64,000 nt of DNA from Marisa cornuarietis. Its lineage: Eukaryota; Mollusca; Gastropoda; Architaenioglossa; Ampullariidae. Shown in pieces: positions 23,510-37,700 of the stretch. Within the stretch, counting starts at the first letter, position 1, and every line of letters starts with the position of its first letter. The stretch is from assembly GCA_004794655.1 (NCBI GenBank), contig SMMW01000017.1, positions 932,501-996,500 on the forward strand, given 5' to 3'. The notes below the pieces were generated by a model that was not told the origin of the DNA, ran no database searches, and worked only from the letters and a program-made list of their open reading frames with translations. The translations under genes were made by a program, and so were the position numbers.

Positions 23510-24320
23510 ATATATTTCTTCTCTCGAGATTTAAATACTTTTTAAATCCTTACTCTCCGAAACTGTTCTACACAGCCTACAGTCAGTCCACCATTCATTA
23601 CTCTTCCCCCCTGTGGGACTCTAGCGGTTTGTCGTTAAGGCCTCTCGTTCACGTTCAAAGAACGACTATCAAATCACTGTTACTCAAGCCAAAAATACAG
23701 CCTCATGATTTTCTTCCTCTAGGGGTCCTACCACCACTAACCAGATAAAAATTCAGAAAAGTATGCTCATCTTTAAAATACTAACAGGTGAAATGCCCCC
23801 TAGACTTTCTGCAATCTTCTTCATCATAATGATGAGAGGGTCTTTCAAGCTCAGTATTCCCATACCGAGAATTGATTTATTCAAGACGAGCCTGAAATAT
23901 TCTGGCAGTGTTCTTCGGACCAGCCTCGCATCTCCAGACAACGAAATTCAGTCTGTGTAAGCTCAAAGTGTGACTCCTACAACACATATTCCAAACCCTT
24001 TGATTACCTATAGAGGCTTCCTACCTACCTTAATCATTAATTTTGTTATTGGTACTGACAAAATAAGCACGTACCAAATGTGACTAGTGCTCTAGCAAAG
24101 AACCAAAACAAACAAAAATAACCCACAACCCCCTAAAACCATATCAATTCAGATATCAACCACCATTTTTGTACATATTTCTCTCTCTGATTTTATTACC
24201 TTGTTTTTAATAAATGTAGTGTTCTTTTCAATTTCTTCTACTTAAGCCGAGGGTTAGATGTAAAAAAAACATAACTTTTGTTAATTCTGTAAACCTTGTA
24301 AATAAAGATTTGTCATTTTT
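23510..24320 (+). mobile_element. CR1/L2-like LINE 3' fragment, degenerate
   Basis: Two broken frames resemble the C-terminal end of CR1-group reverse transcriptases: a segment at 23560-23745 (YSQSTIHYSSPLWDSS, VQRTTIKSLLL) and one at 23763-23958 with MLIFKILTGEMPP and the typical RIDLFKTSLKYSGSVL followed by SLAS. An AT-rich 3' region continues to about 24320. Frameshifts and stops mean it is dead. Copy 3 lacks it at the equivalent place (about 40380). Confidence 0.6.
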
Positions 24321-24362
24321 TTATTTGTGAATGTATTAATGTGTGAGGGTGTACAAGTGTGC

Positions 24363-24407
<45 letters not shown>

Positions 24408-24547
24408 CCGAGGGTGTATTTAAATATGTGTTTATAAGTGTTTAAGTAAAAGTTTAAATACGCGTGAAATAAGAATGAGCGAGACTTCAATCCTTATGCC
24501 TTACTGCAATGAACAGTTTGAACACCTATTCATTAGCTTTCTCTCAG

Positions 24548-24589
<42 letters not shown>

Positions 24590-24707
24590 ATATATAATAT
24601 AAATAGACACTAGCTTACACTAGTGTGGTATTCTCGTATATTACACTAGTAATTATTATATAGTATGTATCTTCAATCAAATAGGTTTGCAAGAGCACCC
24701 TGTCTGT

Positions 24708-24789
24708 CACTCACTCACTCACTCACTCACTCACTCACTCACTCACTCACTCACTCACTCACTCACTCACTCACTCACTCACTCACTCA
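24708..24789. repeat. (CACT)n tetranucleotide repeat
   Basis: About 20 units of CACT, followed by a short CA run and (GACC)n. Confidence 0.95.
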
Positions 24790-25241
24790 AACAAACACAC
24801 ACACACACACACACAGACCGACCGACCGACCGACATGACCGAGAGCTTTGATGTTGGACATTTATTTGTTTAGTTTCGAAGGGTTTAAACTTACTTCAAA
24901 ACCCTTATCTCTTTCTCGTTCACACGTCCCTGGAATTTATTTATATAGTGCTTCTGTGTACTCTTAAAAGTACACAAATTATCTCTGAAAGCTTAGTTTG
25001 CACTTCATGTTAAGACGCAAATGATGAAATACACGTTGTGCTATTAAGCTCGAAATTTCTGTCCTCAATTCAGACAGGGGTTTTCTGAACTGTATGCACG
25101 AGAAATATCCCTGAACCATAATAAATGAAACAGTCATGATTTTTTTCTTGAAAATTATTCAGTTTATGTAACCTCCTTAATGATCTCTTGACCTTCCAGC
25201 ATTGAGTTCGATAGATAGTTGCGCCGAAGACAATAATGTCT

Positions 25242-25400
25242 CAGTGGCGTAGGAACCGGGGGGGGGAGCAAGGGGGGCAGCCGCCCCCCCCAAAAAAAAA
25301 AAAGATGCTGCGGAAGGCAAGAATGTGAACGTCGTTCATTGTCAGTATGGAGCTGGACCGCTCCCCCCCCCCCAAAGCCGAGCATCTTCCTCCGCCATTG
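25242..25400. mobile_element. hAT-like short inverted-repeat element inside leader module A
   Basis: The ends CAGTGGCGTAGGAA and TTCCTCCGCCATTG pair at 12 of 14 positions; the interior is G-run and C-run rich. The equivalent sequence in copies 3 and 4 is continuous without it, so it is an insertion. No clean 8-bp target duplication is evident. Confidence 0.55.
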
Positions 25401-25409
25401 TGTCTCTGG

Positions 25410-25690
25410 TTGCACTAGCATAAAAGGTTATGTCACAGAGGGTGATCTTTCAGCAGACAAGGGGTCGGGATGGTGTGACTGCGTGTGAAGCAAATGCAGG
25501 CAGACATGACTAAGACATCGAGATATCCGTCAGTGCAGACGACCGGAGCGTAGAAGGCACAGACATCTCACAATCATTGCGAAATAAATCGTAGATAAAC
25601 ACTTTGGGGGCAAAGCTTACCGCAAGGGTCTAGCCATGGGCTTGTCGTTACCTAAAGGGCTCCCGTTGTGCGAAACATTTTTCTCGAGTT
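25410..25690 (-). promoter_or_regulatory. Conserved leader module of copy 2 (putative first exon and upstream ATG)
   Basis: On the gene strand it carries CCCATGGCTAGACCCTTG with the ATG at 25637, also present at 41817 and 51493 upstream of copies 3 and 4. Two candidate donors are conserved: AG|GTAAC (exon edge 25652) before the ATG and CG|GTAAGC (edge 25621) after it. If the second is joined to the acceptor before exon 1, the upstream ATG opens a nine-codon frame whose TGA overlaps the main ATG. Conservation continues about 200 bases further into the intron. Transcription start is not visible. Confidence 0.5.
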
Positions 25691-26882
25691 CCGATCAGTA
25701 GGTGTAGTCACAGAGTCTGTGAAGTGTTGACAATATAGGGGAATGTAAAAATCTACCCTAGCTGGATTAAATGTAAGGATAAAATATGTTTGGCATCTAT
25801 ATACAAAAATGGTTCTCTGAATTCTACGAGAAGGATATGTATTGGAATTACAGAATGTATGAATCTTCTTTCTGTTCTGTGTAACATATTTTAAGTTAAC
25901 ATTAACTAATAATAATAATAATAATAATGATGATGATGATGATGATATCCCAGTCCAGACTAAATAATTTTCAATGTACCAAGGTTACTATGTTACTGTA
26001 CTAAATGTACAGCCTGTGATATTCACATTCTAGTTTGTGATTCCTTCGGAAGGCTCAGGTAAGTTCGCGGAAAGGTTAGCGCGTCGGACTTGCAGGGGCA
26101 GACAATGCGAACGCGCTTTCTCTTCAGACTGTTCGGAGTCTTTTCCCCTGATGACAAGGCCCGTGACGGTAATACTTATTTAACTGTTTTTATAACCGAC
26201 TGACGCCACAGCAGACGGAGTGAAAGGTTGACGGTTTTTTTTCACAGTCTGTGAAAGAGCAGTGGTGTGGGACCCAGCGTTCTACCCATTCGGTGGGCGA
26301 CAGAATACGGGTACACCACGAGCCGTTGTGGGTGAGTGGGAAGGAGATTCTTGTCAGTGGGCAGGTGCAAATGACGAAAGCATGAATTTGAGTTGTGTTA
26401 AATGTAAAGATAGACCGTGTTTATGTATTAAATTCTATCTTCCTTTCCTGGGAAGCTTTCAAGGAGAAAAGAGGAAAATTTTAGTCCGAATAGCAAAATT
26501 GTGAAGGAGGCCCGGAGAAGGGAGCAAAGCAAAGAAGAGAGCGAAAATTGTGCGATGGACTTTAGAAGACAGTTGTCACAGTTTCTGATGTTCTCTTGCA
26601 GGCTTTTGCTTTTTCTGTGTTTTTATTTTTCGTGATTACTATCGGTGTGTTGGGATGGCTGGATTCGTCAGCGACTGCGACATCGATCACAGGTACCGTT
26701 AGGCGCTGTCGTTACGTCGCCGAGGTGCGTGACGCTCGATCGTCGTCGTGCGGCGGAGGAGTCAGCCCAAGATCGAACGAAAACGCCTGCGGGCGATAAA
26801 GCTAAGTCCCAGCATTTCGGCGTGTCATTTCCTAGGCGCCTGGTTAAATTATTCCTCTACAGACCTCGTAAGGCTTGCACAA

Positions 26883-26942
<60 letters not shown>
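25691..26942. other. Spacer between duplication units with (GT)n
   Basis: About 1.25 kb present only between units A and B. It holds (AAT)n/(GAT)n near 25905-25945 and a (GT)n run at about 26885-26943 that marks the start of unit B. No gene recognised. Confidence 0.5.
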
Positions 26943-26950
<8 letters not shown>

Positions 26951-28742
26951 AAGAGAAACACTCGTAAACAAAGCATGCAACAAATAACATCAGCATTTCA
27001 ATATTCCATTTTTTACGAAGCTAAAAATGACTTTTTACATGGTAGGTTTTGGTAGGTTTTGTCTCCAATAAAGTTATCACAGGCACATGCAGTTCAACTT
27101 TCCATTAAATCAATGAAAAGCAAAAAGGTCTCAAAAATAATTTCGTATATAAATGCTTCCGCTAATTTATGCATCCCACTAAGTAACAGTGTAGGAAATT
27201 ATACACATTTTAATAGGAACAAAAAGTTTAACATATTTCCCATAAAATCGTACCATTTTGAGAAAAAAATAATTGATTCAGATTTTGTATCGATAATTCG
27301 TTAAAAATGTGAATGTTTAAAAAATCTCCAAAATTATTTGGTTATGTTCCTTGCTCTTTTCAAATATGTGAATGTCCAAATCATTTCATTGATGATGGGT
27401 AGGCAAAAATATTTAAATACTCAGTTATGGCATCGACCACTGGGGCTGAGTTTCAGTGATAAGAAAAAAACATAGCTTTTCATCAAATAAGATTTACAAA
27501 ACGAGAAGAGAAGGAAATTTATGATCTTTGTCTTGAAGGGTTGTTTAAAAAAGATGTCACTGTCAATAACAAAGATCTATTTCCCTTTTCTTTAACGAAA
27601 CAATCCTCGTAGCCTCCCCACCCCACTTCTTTTAAAGACAAAATGCGAATAGCAGGTTAAAAATGTTACAGAGATGAACTGAAATGCTAACATCCATAAA
27701 AAAAATCATCAGACGCGTGACTAAAAATTAGAGACAAAGAGAATTCTATGACGAGAAAGTGAAGAACGGAAAATCTTTGATATTCAGACCTATCGAACTT
27801 GAAAATAAACATAACACAATAAATTAAGACAATAAATCGATCGTAACAATTGAAGACCATTCTAGATTTATAAAAGATGGCGAACAGGCAACAAAAAGAA
27901 CACATCATACAGGAGAACTGTCGAGCGAGAAATATACAATACTACAAAGTAAATAAAAATGAGAAAACTTTGTTTGGAATGTCATACCCTAGGAGAATAT
28001 CATCTAAATGTAATTAGGTATTATGTGAAATTATTGGACAAAGCGGCACTGCTCGGTATGTTCTTCATGTGAAATAATCGCTGCTAACCGTTCCATAGAA
28101 CATTAAATTTTCTTGTTGAAAAGGTAGATTTTACATTAAGTACAGTCACGCTTCGTTACCTCGCCACCATTGGAATGCTACATGAGAAGCGAGTGTGGCG
28201 ACACAAAGAGGGCATATTATAATCTCACAGCTAGGGGCGACTATGGGGGGAAAGTCTGTTTTGTTATAAAGTGTAGCGAGAGGACAGGTCGACGAAATAA
28301 TGAAATGATATTGATGTTTTACTGAGGAATGCGAGAGGTAAAACAATGTAAACAAACTGTACATAATAAGTTTACCAGTGAAATCAAGGACATGCCTATC
28401 AGTAATGATAAAATCATTTCTCTGACAAGTGAGATGTGTGTTGCTGTTGTATGATGATGACGACGACGACGATGATGAGTGGGAAAAATATGAAAGTGAA
28501 CCATACCAGTGGACAGTAAAAAGCAACAGACAAATGTCTGGTAGCTGGTCAATCGAATGTCTTGCCACTGATCCGCTGTCGAAAAGCAACATTTTGATGG
28601 AATGTCAGGGAGACTTTCTCTCACTCCATAATGTCATGATACACCAGAGAGTAGACTATTAACTGCTTTCCGTTTTTATACATCCGTGAGTTGAGCTCAC
28701 TTTTGCTTCTCCTCTCACACAAGTAGTATGGGAGCAACAGGC

Positions 28743-31700
28743 TCATCTGCTCTGTACATCTGCCTTGACAACCTGGTCGGAGTTCTCACGATGAAGAAGA
28801 ACCTTCTCCAGCCCCATCATGGGCGCCTCGAAAGCCAGAGAGGCAACTGCAGCCGCCATGTAGGAAACAACCAGAATGGACAAGAAGAACATCACCTGCG
28901 AGAAAAGACAAACTTTTTGATTGCCTCTCATTTATCATGACAAGGTCACGAAAACATTAGGAATCAAAAATTGGCTTCTGAGTGGAAATGCAATTTTTAC
29001 AGTGGCTTACATTTTCTTCTTCTACTTCTTTCATGTGTCATTGTTTTTTCATAAGAAGTCACCCATCTTAGTAAAGTCTCCATGAATCTGATACAGAATT
29101 TTACAGACGAATAAGAAAAAGCATATAGTGGTTGTGGTGGCGTCGTCATGATAGTTGGCAGGTAAGAAGATGATAACGATGATAATAAATTTGATCCTGA
29201 AATCAAGATTGTACTGACCACATTGATGTCATTCATGTAAAATGTAGTGTCAGAGTTTAGCAGAGAAAGCTCCATCATCATGATGTGTAACAAGTAGATG
29301 CAGTAGGTCAAACGACTAAGCGGTACAAGGGCCGACCAGGAGAGGATGGTGTTGACGAAACCTGAAATAAAAATGTGTACTGCAGTTGTCAGTTTGAGTA
29401 CCTTTACAGACACTGAAAAAATATCAAATAGTAGACAGTATCGGCTCAACATGCAAAGGAATACATCAAGTCAAACAATAACAAGGAAGCAACAGAGAAG
29501 GATACAGAAGAACGATAAAGTTAAAAAAAGTTTAAAGGTTATCAATTTATGAATCAATCAATTATGAAAGAATGAATCAATTATTAGTTAATCATTGAAT
29601 CGATTGCAGCATATATCGCAGCGAACAAAACAGCTCAAAAGTTAGAAGGGAGAGACAGTAAAGGCTGATAAATCTAGCAAACCATTAAGAGTTATCACTG
29701 GCACACAGCACAAGATCACTGGAATACTTGGAAAACAAGTCAAGACAAGAGAAATGCACTTCTAAGACAAAGCTTTCATCATCAAGATCATCAGGACGTC
29801 CTCCTACCTCCGTTTCCGGTGACGCAAGCGACCACCACCCAGCACACGCAGGCCCCCCACACGTGCCGCTGGACGGCGTTGTAGAAGGCGGAGGTTGCCA
29901 AGGTGACGGGGGACCCGGTGGACGCACCGTAGAGGCCGTAGAGCACAGCCAGGGCGCAGGCAGTAGCCACTGCCCATACACACAGGTTGGTGACCTGTGA
30001 CGTAACATCAGTGTTAATGACCGTTATATGGCTCCCTTTGTGTTTCCTAAATACAGACTTGAATTTATTTGGTTTTCAAGGACTTTACAAAAGAAGGTCT
30101 AGTCAAAAATAAATACTGTTCAGGCCTTATTATTTTTCTTTGAAAACTCGGTCGAGATTGCTTGGAGGACATTTACAACATTAAGGTCGCTTCAGGTGAA
30201 GCTAAGAACAGGATTGTAGAATGTATTGTGCTAGGTAATACCGGTATTAAAAGAAAAAACAAAAGAAAACAGTTTTGACGATGGACGAAGCAACTGAACA
30301 TTTTCCCCACCTTGTTGATTTTAAGCCTACAATCGCTGCGATATAAAAAGTAGCCGGCCAGCATTCCCACAACATATGGACCCATTCTGTTGTAGGGCTT
30401 GACGTAGAAGCTCATGTAGTCCGCCGTGCTGTGGAACAATTGAACAGACAGTGGTTTCTTAGGGAAAATGGATGTAAAGGTGAAAACATTTTTAATCAGT
30501 CATCATCACAGTTTAGGAAGGCAGTGGTGGTTCGTATACTCGACTGTGCAGCAGAAGTTCACTGGTTTAAAACCCAGTTCAGCATCCATCATGCTGTGAA
30601 ACAGTTGACAGGACAGTGTATTTAAGTGTTTAATGGTGGAAATGGATTTACAGGGCAAAGGTGAAAACTTTTTCAACCAGACATAATCACAGTTTAAGAG
30701 TGTCAATGTTAAGCAAAATGAAGTCGGTTCCACACCTGCTTTAGCTTGATTAAATCAAAGGACTTAAACGTGGCAGAATAAGAGAAGATTAGACTATGGG
30801 ACCTTTCACCATTTCTTGTTACTTCAAAATTCAGATAAGTTATAAAGACTTCATGGTGCACTTTGCCCATCTTTCTTGTCCTACAAGGGTTTCGATACTC
30901 ACTTTGTGAAGTTGCCCTCCACCTTCGCCACGGCACCCGCAGGAAAACTGTCCCTCATTGTCAGGATGCCAGGTGTGATGGCTGACACCAACATGAACAC
31001 CGTCGACGAGGCGATACCCAGCAGTGGGGAGCTGTAGAGAGTGGCACAGTGGGCAAAAGTATGCGAATGGTTGCGTTGTTTTAGCCAGTCTAAAGTTTGG
31101 AACTAAGTGTAATATGACGCACGTACACTTACCTTGCACACGCACGACGCATATCACACACACACATAACACTACGCTTGACGAGCCCCCGCAGATGACG
31201 ATGAGGATGAAGAGGTTAAGGGAGACGAAGATCTCGATGTTTTTTTTCCCATCCGTCTATGGAACTGTTTTTTTTTCTTCTTTTTTACGTCATCCCCTTT
31301 TCCGAAATGACGACGAACAAATGACTTACACAAGACGTCAAACACAAGACTCTTCTTTTTACGTCATCCCTTCTCCGAAATGACGACGAACAAATGACGC
31401 ACACAAGACGTCAAGTTAGTTAGTTAGTTAGTTAATTGTTGTTTTATGCCAAGTCAGCAACTAAGGCTATCTCATGGCAAAAACAATGTACATGACTATT
31501 CAAGGATTGATATAAAGAAATTGTACAAGTCTAGAGATTTCTCTTTTCTTAGTTTTATAAAATAACAGTTTTTTAACACATAAGTTCTATGATATCAGGT
31601 GAAACATCTGAATGGACTTTACATATGCCAGGATTTGTTTGGAAGAGTGTTTGGCAAAAAGGTCATCAAGAGTCTGTGCTGTAAAATAGTTTTGACGAAT

Positions 31701-34700
31701 TGTATCTAGTTTTGAACAGGAGATGAGCAAATGTTCTATGGTTAGGGGGTCTTTACACCAAAGACAAAGTGGGGGGTTTTCTCCCGCAAGCAAAAATCGG
31801 TGAGTGATATATGAGTGACCAGCTTTTAGTCTATTTATAACCACTTTTTCTCGTCGGTTTAGAAGTTCTTGTGTTATACAGTCTGATAGTTTTGGAAAAA
31901 TAGCGTGAAGTTTGTTGTGCTTCATGGAGTCCCAGTGAAGCTGCCAAAGTTGTGAGATATACATTTTAACAAAAGCGTACCAGTCTGAGGCAAATGTTGT
32001 ATGGACCACAAGTGGTTGTTGAAGGGCCTTTTTTGCTGCTTCGTCAGCTTTAGTGTTTCCTGGAATATTTGCATGTCCAGGAACCCAAATAAAGATAATG
32101 TCAAAATTGTTATTTTGCAGTAGTGATAAAAGTTCAAAGAGTTGGACCAGTAGTGGGTGATCTAAACGTTGAGAGTGAAGTGCAAGTAGGGATGACAAAG
32201 AGTCTGAAATAACTAAGAAGTTTTTCTCTTTAGATGTATGGATATACTGTAGTGCAAGTAGAAGGGCTTTTAACTCTGCAGAAAAAAATGGAGCTATGAC
32301 CTTCCAAGCGAGCTGTCAGCGGTGGTGTGGAAATATCCATCGGCACCCCTGCAGCTGCTACAGTTTCTTTTTCAGTATTTTTGGATCCATCAGTGTATAT
32401 GTGACAAAAGTCAGGATAGTCTGAGACTATTTCTCTGAAAAGTTGCTGATAGACTATGTCAGGGGTTTCACCCTTTTTTTGGTTAGAGAGGTCAAGACGA
32501 ATTTCAGGTGTGGGAAGTAGCCATGGTGGTGTTCTGGTCAGTGCAATTGGTGCAGTTTTTTGGGGGTTCATTCCCAATCTCTGAAGATGGGGGTGAGCTC
32601 GTATGGGTCAAAGACGTCAAACACAAGACACCATTCACACACGAAACAATACAAGACCTACTGCTAACTCATTACACTAAGAAATATGACGAAACTATTC
32701 CTTAAAGAAGACACAAATTAAATGTTTCTACGTCTGTTTTCTTTGTTTGGAAAGTTCATTCCGGTAGGAATCTTCTGTTATAAAAACGATGACCATAAAC
32801 GGTCCCTGGTCATAGTCTGAGTATGGTCAAAGTTTCGTTTTGTGCTACATTTTATTAAGTGCATAAGCACCCCAAAAACATTACCGAGTGGATAATTGTT
32901 GAGAAAACGACATCCCATGAGTAAAAGTTGTTCCAAGTAAACTTTTGCTGTTGTTTTCAACCTGTTGCATTTTCTACCAGTCTATGACTTTTTGTAAATT
33001 TGAAGTAGACACCATCTTATAATGCAAGTGTATATTTATCACAAGCTTTTTATTCTCAATGCTCTTTTTGCTCTCTTGCATCCCTTCCATAACCATTCGA
33101 AAATAATTTTATTAAATAAAAAGAGAAAAGTATGATCTCACTAGAACATGGGCAGAAAAATCAGGGGGCTGAGAATGTAAAACTGCATGTCATTGGCCAA
33201 GTACCAGGACTGCGCCAGACACTGCAAATACAAGACAAGAAACCACAAAAACTTAACTAAAATGTAATTTGAATTTCTCACTATTCATGCTACAACAAAC
33301 GGGACTTACTTAAAAGAAAATTAGGAGGACACTCACACTCACACTTACCAACTCTTCGGTGTGTACCAGATTGTTGATGTACAGCAAGTTCCTCCACCAG
33401 TAGGAGTTGCAGTTGTCCCTGTCTCCTAATGTTTCCGGCCACAAGGGTCCGTCCCCCCAGTACGGGGACAGACATGCGTAGACCATGATGACCAGCATGT
33501 AAGCTGGGGTCAGTCTGTAACAAAGCGATGTCATGAGGCAGGTCCATGATTATTAAGTAAAGAGATAATGAACAAACCAACAAAAGAATGAGCTGACTGA
33601 CTAGCCGCTAGCTAATGAGCTAACTACATGATGTCATCGTTGTTTTGTCTGTCTGGGAGAGGTCAGAAGACTTAACTGCATGGAGAGATCACAGGACCCC
33701 TAACTACATAGTTTCAATGCAGGTATTTCACAAAGCTAACCCTAATCTAACTAGACAACAGTCGCTGTACCTCCAGAACCGATGAAAGTAGAACATGAAC
33801 CAGTTGAGTTTTCCGTTCCTCTTTTTCATTTCCTTCAAAGTTAGATATGCCACCAGCAGTCCGCTGTTAACAGTAAATATGCAATATTTGATATGTAAAG
33901 TTAAATAATGTTGCTAGATAAAAAGTGTATACAACTATTGTACCTATCCACATTATCTGATGATAGAAATAAAGCTGATTTTCGATGCACGTGTTTAGTG
34001 TAAAGGACAACGACTTCCCTCCAAGACACATTCTTCACACGAACCATTCATCTGCTCACGACCCTTTCATTTGCACACTTACTGATCACGTGACTATTCT
34101 TCACTGGAGATTACCTGAGAGCAAAGAAACTGTCCACCGACACAGTGGCGCTGGTAATTGTTTGCGCGGTCCAACGATTAATAAAGGCGGACAGGTACCT
34201 CCCCGCATTTTCTGAAATACACGTACAATGATGAGCAACACACAACTGTTAGAGAGGTTAAGGAAATGACTGTTTGGAGAACTGCTTACACTTTGGTTTT
34301 CAAGCTACGTCACATACTTACTATATTTCTGGGTTCTAACTATGCGGCCTACCAGGTTAAGCACAAAAGGGTAGAACTAACTGCTGTGATATTCTATCTC
34401 AGAGTCACTGCTCGTGGCCAACTGTCGTTCTAACTAGCGGCTTCGAAATATTTAATGTAAACAGACGATATGCTGGCTCGTAAACTATTCAACAATATCG
34501 TAGAAAATAATGTTTTTTTTCTCACCTTAACCATCTACTTTTAAGTTCAGAAGACCTATTCGAAAAAGAAAACATTCGTTTAAAAGGACAAATCACCTGC
34601 TGAGGACAGAGGAAACAGGAAGCTGTGACCCAGGACGACCCAGGTCATGCTCAGGAAGCGGATGCCGTGGATGCAGGTGAGACTGCCGGGTGGCTGGCGG

Positions 34701-37700
34701 GTGGACAACAGCTTGGAGCCATTGGTGTAGATGGAGAAGGCGATGAGAAACCTGCTGACGAAGCCTGAACACCGCATGTGTTCATAGAAACGAGAAGGTT
34801 GTTAGAAAGTCTGATTAGAAAATGGTTGGGCTTTGATGCTAGAAATGATTGCACTTTTCGGTCTCCTTAGTATAATGTCTCACAAAAAAACTTCATTTCA
34901 AACAGCTACTCTATTTCTACCCGGCTGGATCAATCTCCCCAACCCCATTTTTAACATATTGTTTCGATAATTTACGTTTTTTAACAGTGTATGGCCACGA
35001 CATTTGAGGCTTTGATACATGAGAACTGTAAGGTGAACTTTCAACCAACCAGGTTTGGGAACATAGGCTTTAACTGGTTGATTGTGTAAGAGTGGCTGAC
35101 GTTCATCCTCCCTGACGAAGCCATTGGCCATGAAATCCGGTAAATCCTGGGGCCGCCATTTGGGCATCTGGATGAAAAGGATGTCGAGAACGGTCCCGGC
35201 GATCATCATGGCCAGCAGGACACTGCAGATGGCGCTGAGCACAGACAATAATGACGACTGAAAGGTGATGATACTATGTGCCAGTGCGTGTAAAGAAATG
35301 AGTCCGCAATTCAGGTGAGGACACAGCCACGTCTGGCTACTGGAACATTTACTGATTTTAAATCTGGCAAAAAAAAAATGGTTCTTGCGAGCAATCTGAA
35401 ATGTTACCTGTAAAATCAGTAAATGCATTGGTGTAAATTTGAGATTTCTTTTACAATAAAGTATGTAACACTTGTCTTTAGTATAAGATACGTCCTATCA
35501 AAAATGCATACATAAATGTCTATGAGTGTAAAGAAATAGTAAAGAGTTATGATCAGACTAACTTTCTGACTTACATGGCAACTTTGGCTTTTGTATCCAG
35601 CGGTTTGTCTTTCTCGAGACACGTTACTTGCACAGTCAGGGACGAGTTCAGTAGAGCAAACACTGAAAACAAACATCACTCAAATCAGAGGAAGATTCTC
35701 GACCGAACCTGGACTTCTCGTCCACCAGTTATTAACAAGAGGCTCAAAATGTGGTAAGATTTACCTGAGAGAACTATGACCCGTAATTTGTCAACCCTTT
35801 CGTTAGCTTGAATCAGGGTCAAAGATTTAAAACTTAAAAGACTTTAGGAGGGACAAAGGGATTATTAAATGGAGGTGTGTTATCTCTACTACTCCTTCGG
35901 TTCCTTCTGAAAAAAAAATTACCAGACTTATTCGCCCGACCAAATTGCAGTCGCTACTCGAGATACGACGTATTTGAGATACGAAAGGCATTTCCTATGA
36001 CCATCGACCAATTAGTGGAGATTGGGTCAAGGACATCAAAAGGCCGAGTGTAAGTTCCCAGACTAAAGCAGGTGGGAGATCTGACATTGCCACCAAACGT
36101 ACATATATTGAGAGGTTAGTGAACTTTACTCACCATCTGTCAGAAGCGAGGTCATGTCGGAGCTAGAACAGGTACTAGGAACACACAGTCCTATCGACAG
36201 GCTCACAGGGAAGAAAGAACCTTGAGGTGGCTGTGAAAGAAAGTCATCTCTATTTTTAGACCGCTAACGACTTATTGAAAGGTATTTTAGAAGACACTTT
36301 TTATTTATTCAGACGTCAATTTCTCAAAAATAAAAAAATCTTACCAGTGAAAAGCGTTTATTAACAAGAATAAGATGATTAACATCGACGAAAAAGAGGA
36401 ATGTGTTTATAATTATTAAAGTAGAATAATAAAAAAGATATTTCCGCACTGTGACAGAGGTTTTCACTACAGCGGTATGAAGGAACAAAGGGTCTTTTCT
36501 GGAGATTCTATACTTCCATGTTGACCTACGGCACTTGTACTCACAGGACCCAGTGGCACAGTGGCCGTGCAGTACTGGCCGGAGAACTGACTTGACTGGT
36601 TCCCGTCAGAACGGATGGAGAGGCACAGGTCGTAGGCGCCCGGCCAGACGATGTTGCCGTCCAGTATGCCTGGCTTGGGTTTGCCGGCAGCATCCACCAC
36701 TAAAAAAACAACAATGTGCCTTCTTCTGATTTTTGCCTCAATGGCGCTCCTCTAGAGTCTAGGCTGCCTTCTTCAGTGGCTTCAAGCGGCTTCTTAAGAA
36801 TCACCTCATAGAAATGAGTTTCAATCACTAACCAGCTCCATGGACTGTTTTCCTGGGATCACTGCACTTTACATTCTTTTAAACTTAACGATGACATAAT
36901 TAATTTGTATTCTCTTCTTTATCAGCAGATCCGTGGCTTCAGGTTGAACAATATGTCCCCTATAGTGTTTGTGGATATAGATTCAAATTCATTAAAGTAT
37001 GAATTTTCCGGTTCACCTTTCCCTACCAAACACGAGAAAAAGTTAACAGCAAAAAAAGTTCCGAGGTTTTCGGTTGGGGGAGTTAGCGCCCCCTTCCTTG
37101 TCATTTATTTATCCAGCCCTTATTTTCACCAAAACCATAAAACAAACACTTACACCAACCTTACGGTAACACTCACCTCAAACCCTCGGGTTAATCATAA
37201 TATTTATAAACAAACAAACATTACTTTAATAAAATAATTATAATTAGTATCAAATCCTTGAGTCACGTTAATGATGACCCCCCCAATCTCTGCCCATCTA
37301 AGCTCTCAGTTGGCTGTAAATACCCAACCACTCACCCACTATCTACATATACGTTTATTTCAGCACCAAACTCACTCCGCACGGCCCACATCTGTCTCTG
37401 TGTCAGCGCCATGATGGTGGCGACGGTGTCGTTGGCACACACCTCCGTTGCCACGTCACTCGATGATCCGTTCGACGACGACGACAACGACAAGGCAGTG
37501 GCGGAGGTCAGCACGGCCTGTCGGACGGTGGCGCTGGACACAGTCAGCAGCTTCTCCACATCCGGGGCTGCGATGACGGTGGCGGGGTCCGCGGCGGCGC
37601 CCCTGGTGAGACGAGACGCCGTGTCCAGGCGCTGCGCGTACGTCGGTCCTCTAGCAGCTTCTGCAGCAGTGTGGATGCCGAACATCAGCAGCAACATCAG

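Larger units (their letters stand above)
17721..25620 (-). other. Predicted leader intron of copy 2 (about 7.9 kb)
   Basis: Sequence between the acceptor in front of exon 1 and the leader module. It is about twice as long as in copy 3 (about 4 kb) and six times that of copy 4 (about 1.35 kb). It includes a roughly 2.2-kb block absent from copy 3 (about 17810-20020), the 41-bp minisatellite, several CA tracts, a conserved block at 22780-23160 and a CR1-like LINE remnant. Confidence 0.55.
7075..25690. repeat. Segmental duplication unit A (contains NRF copy 2)
   Basis: From the end of the (GT)n tract near 7075 (GTTAGAGGTAGAG...) to the leader module near 25690, this interval matches 26943-41890 in order and orientation. 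Shared blocks include the 3' flank (7075-8700 with 26943-28735), all exons and most introns of the gene, part of the upstream region and the leader module. Both units start right after a GT run. Unit-specific insertions account for most size differences. The 3' flank shows no gene of its own. Confidence 0.85.
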
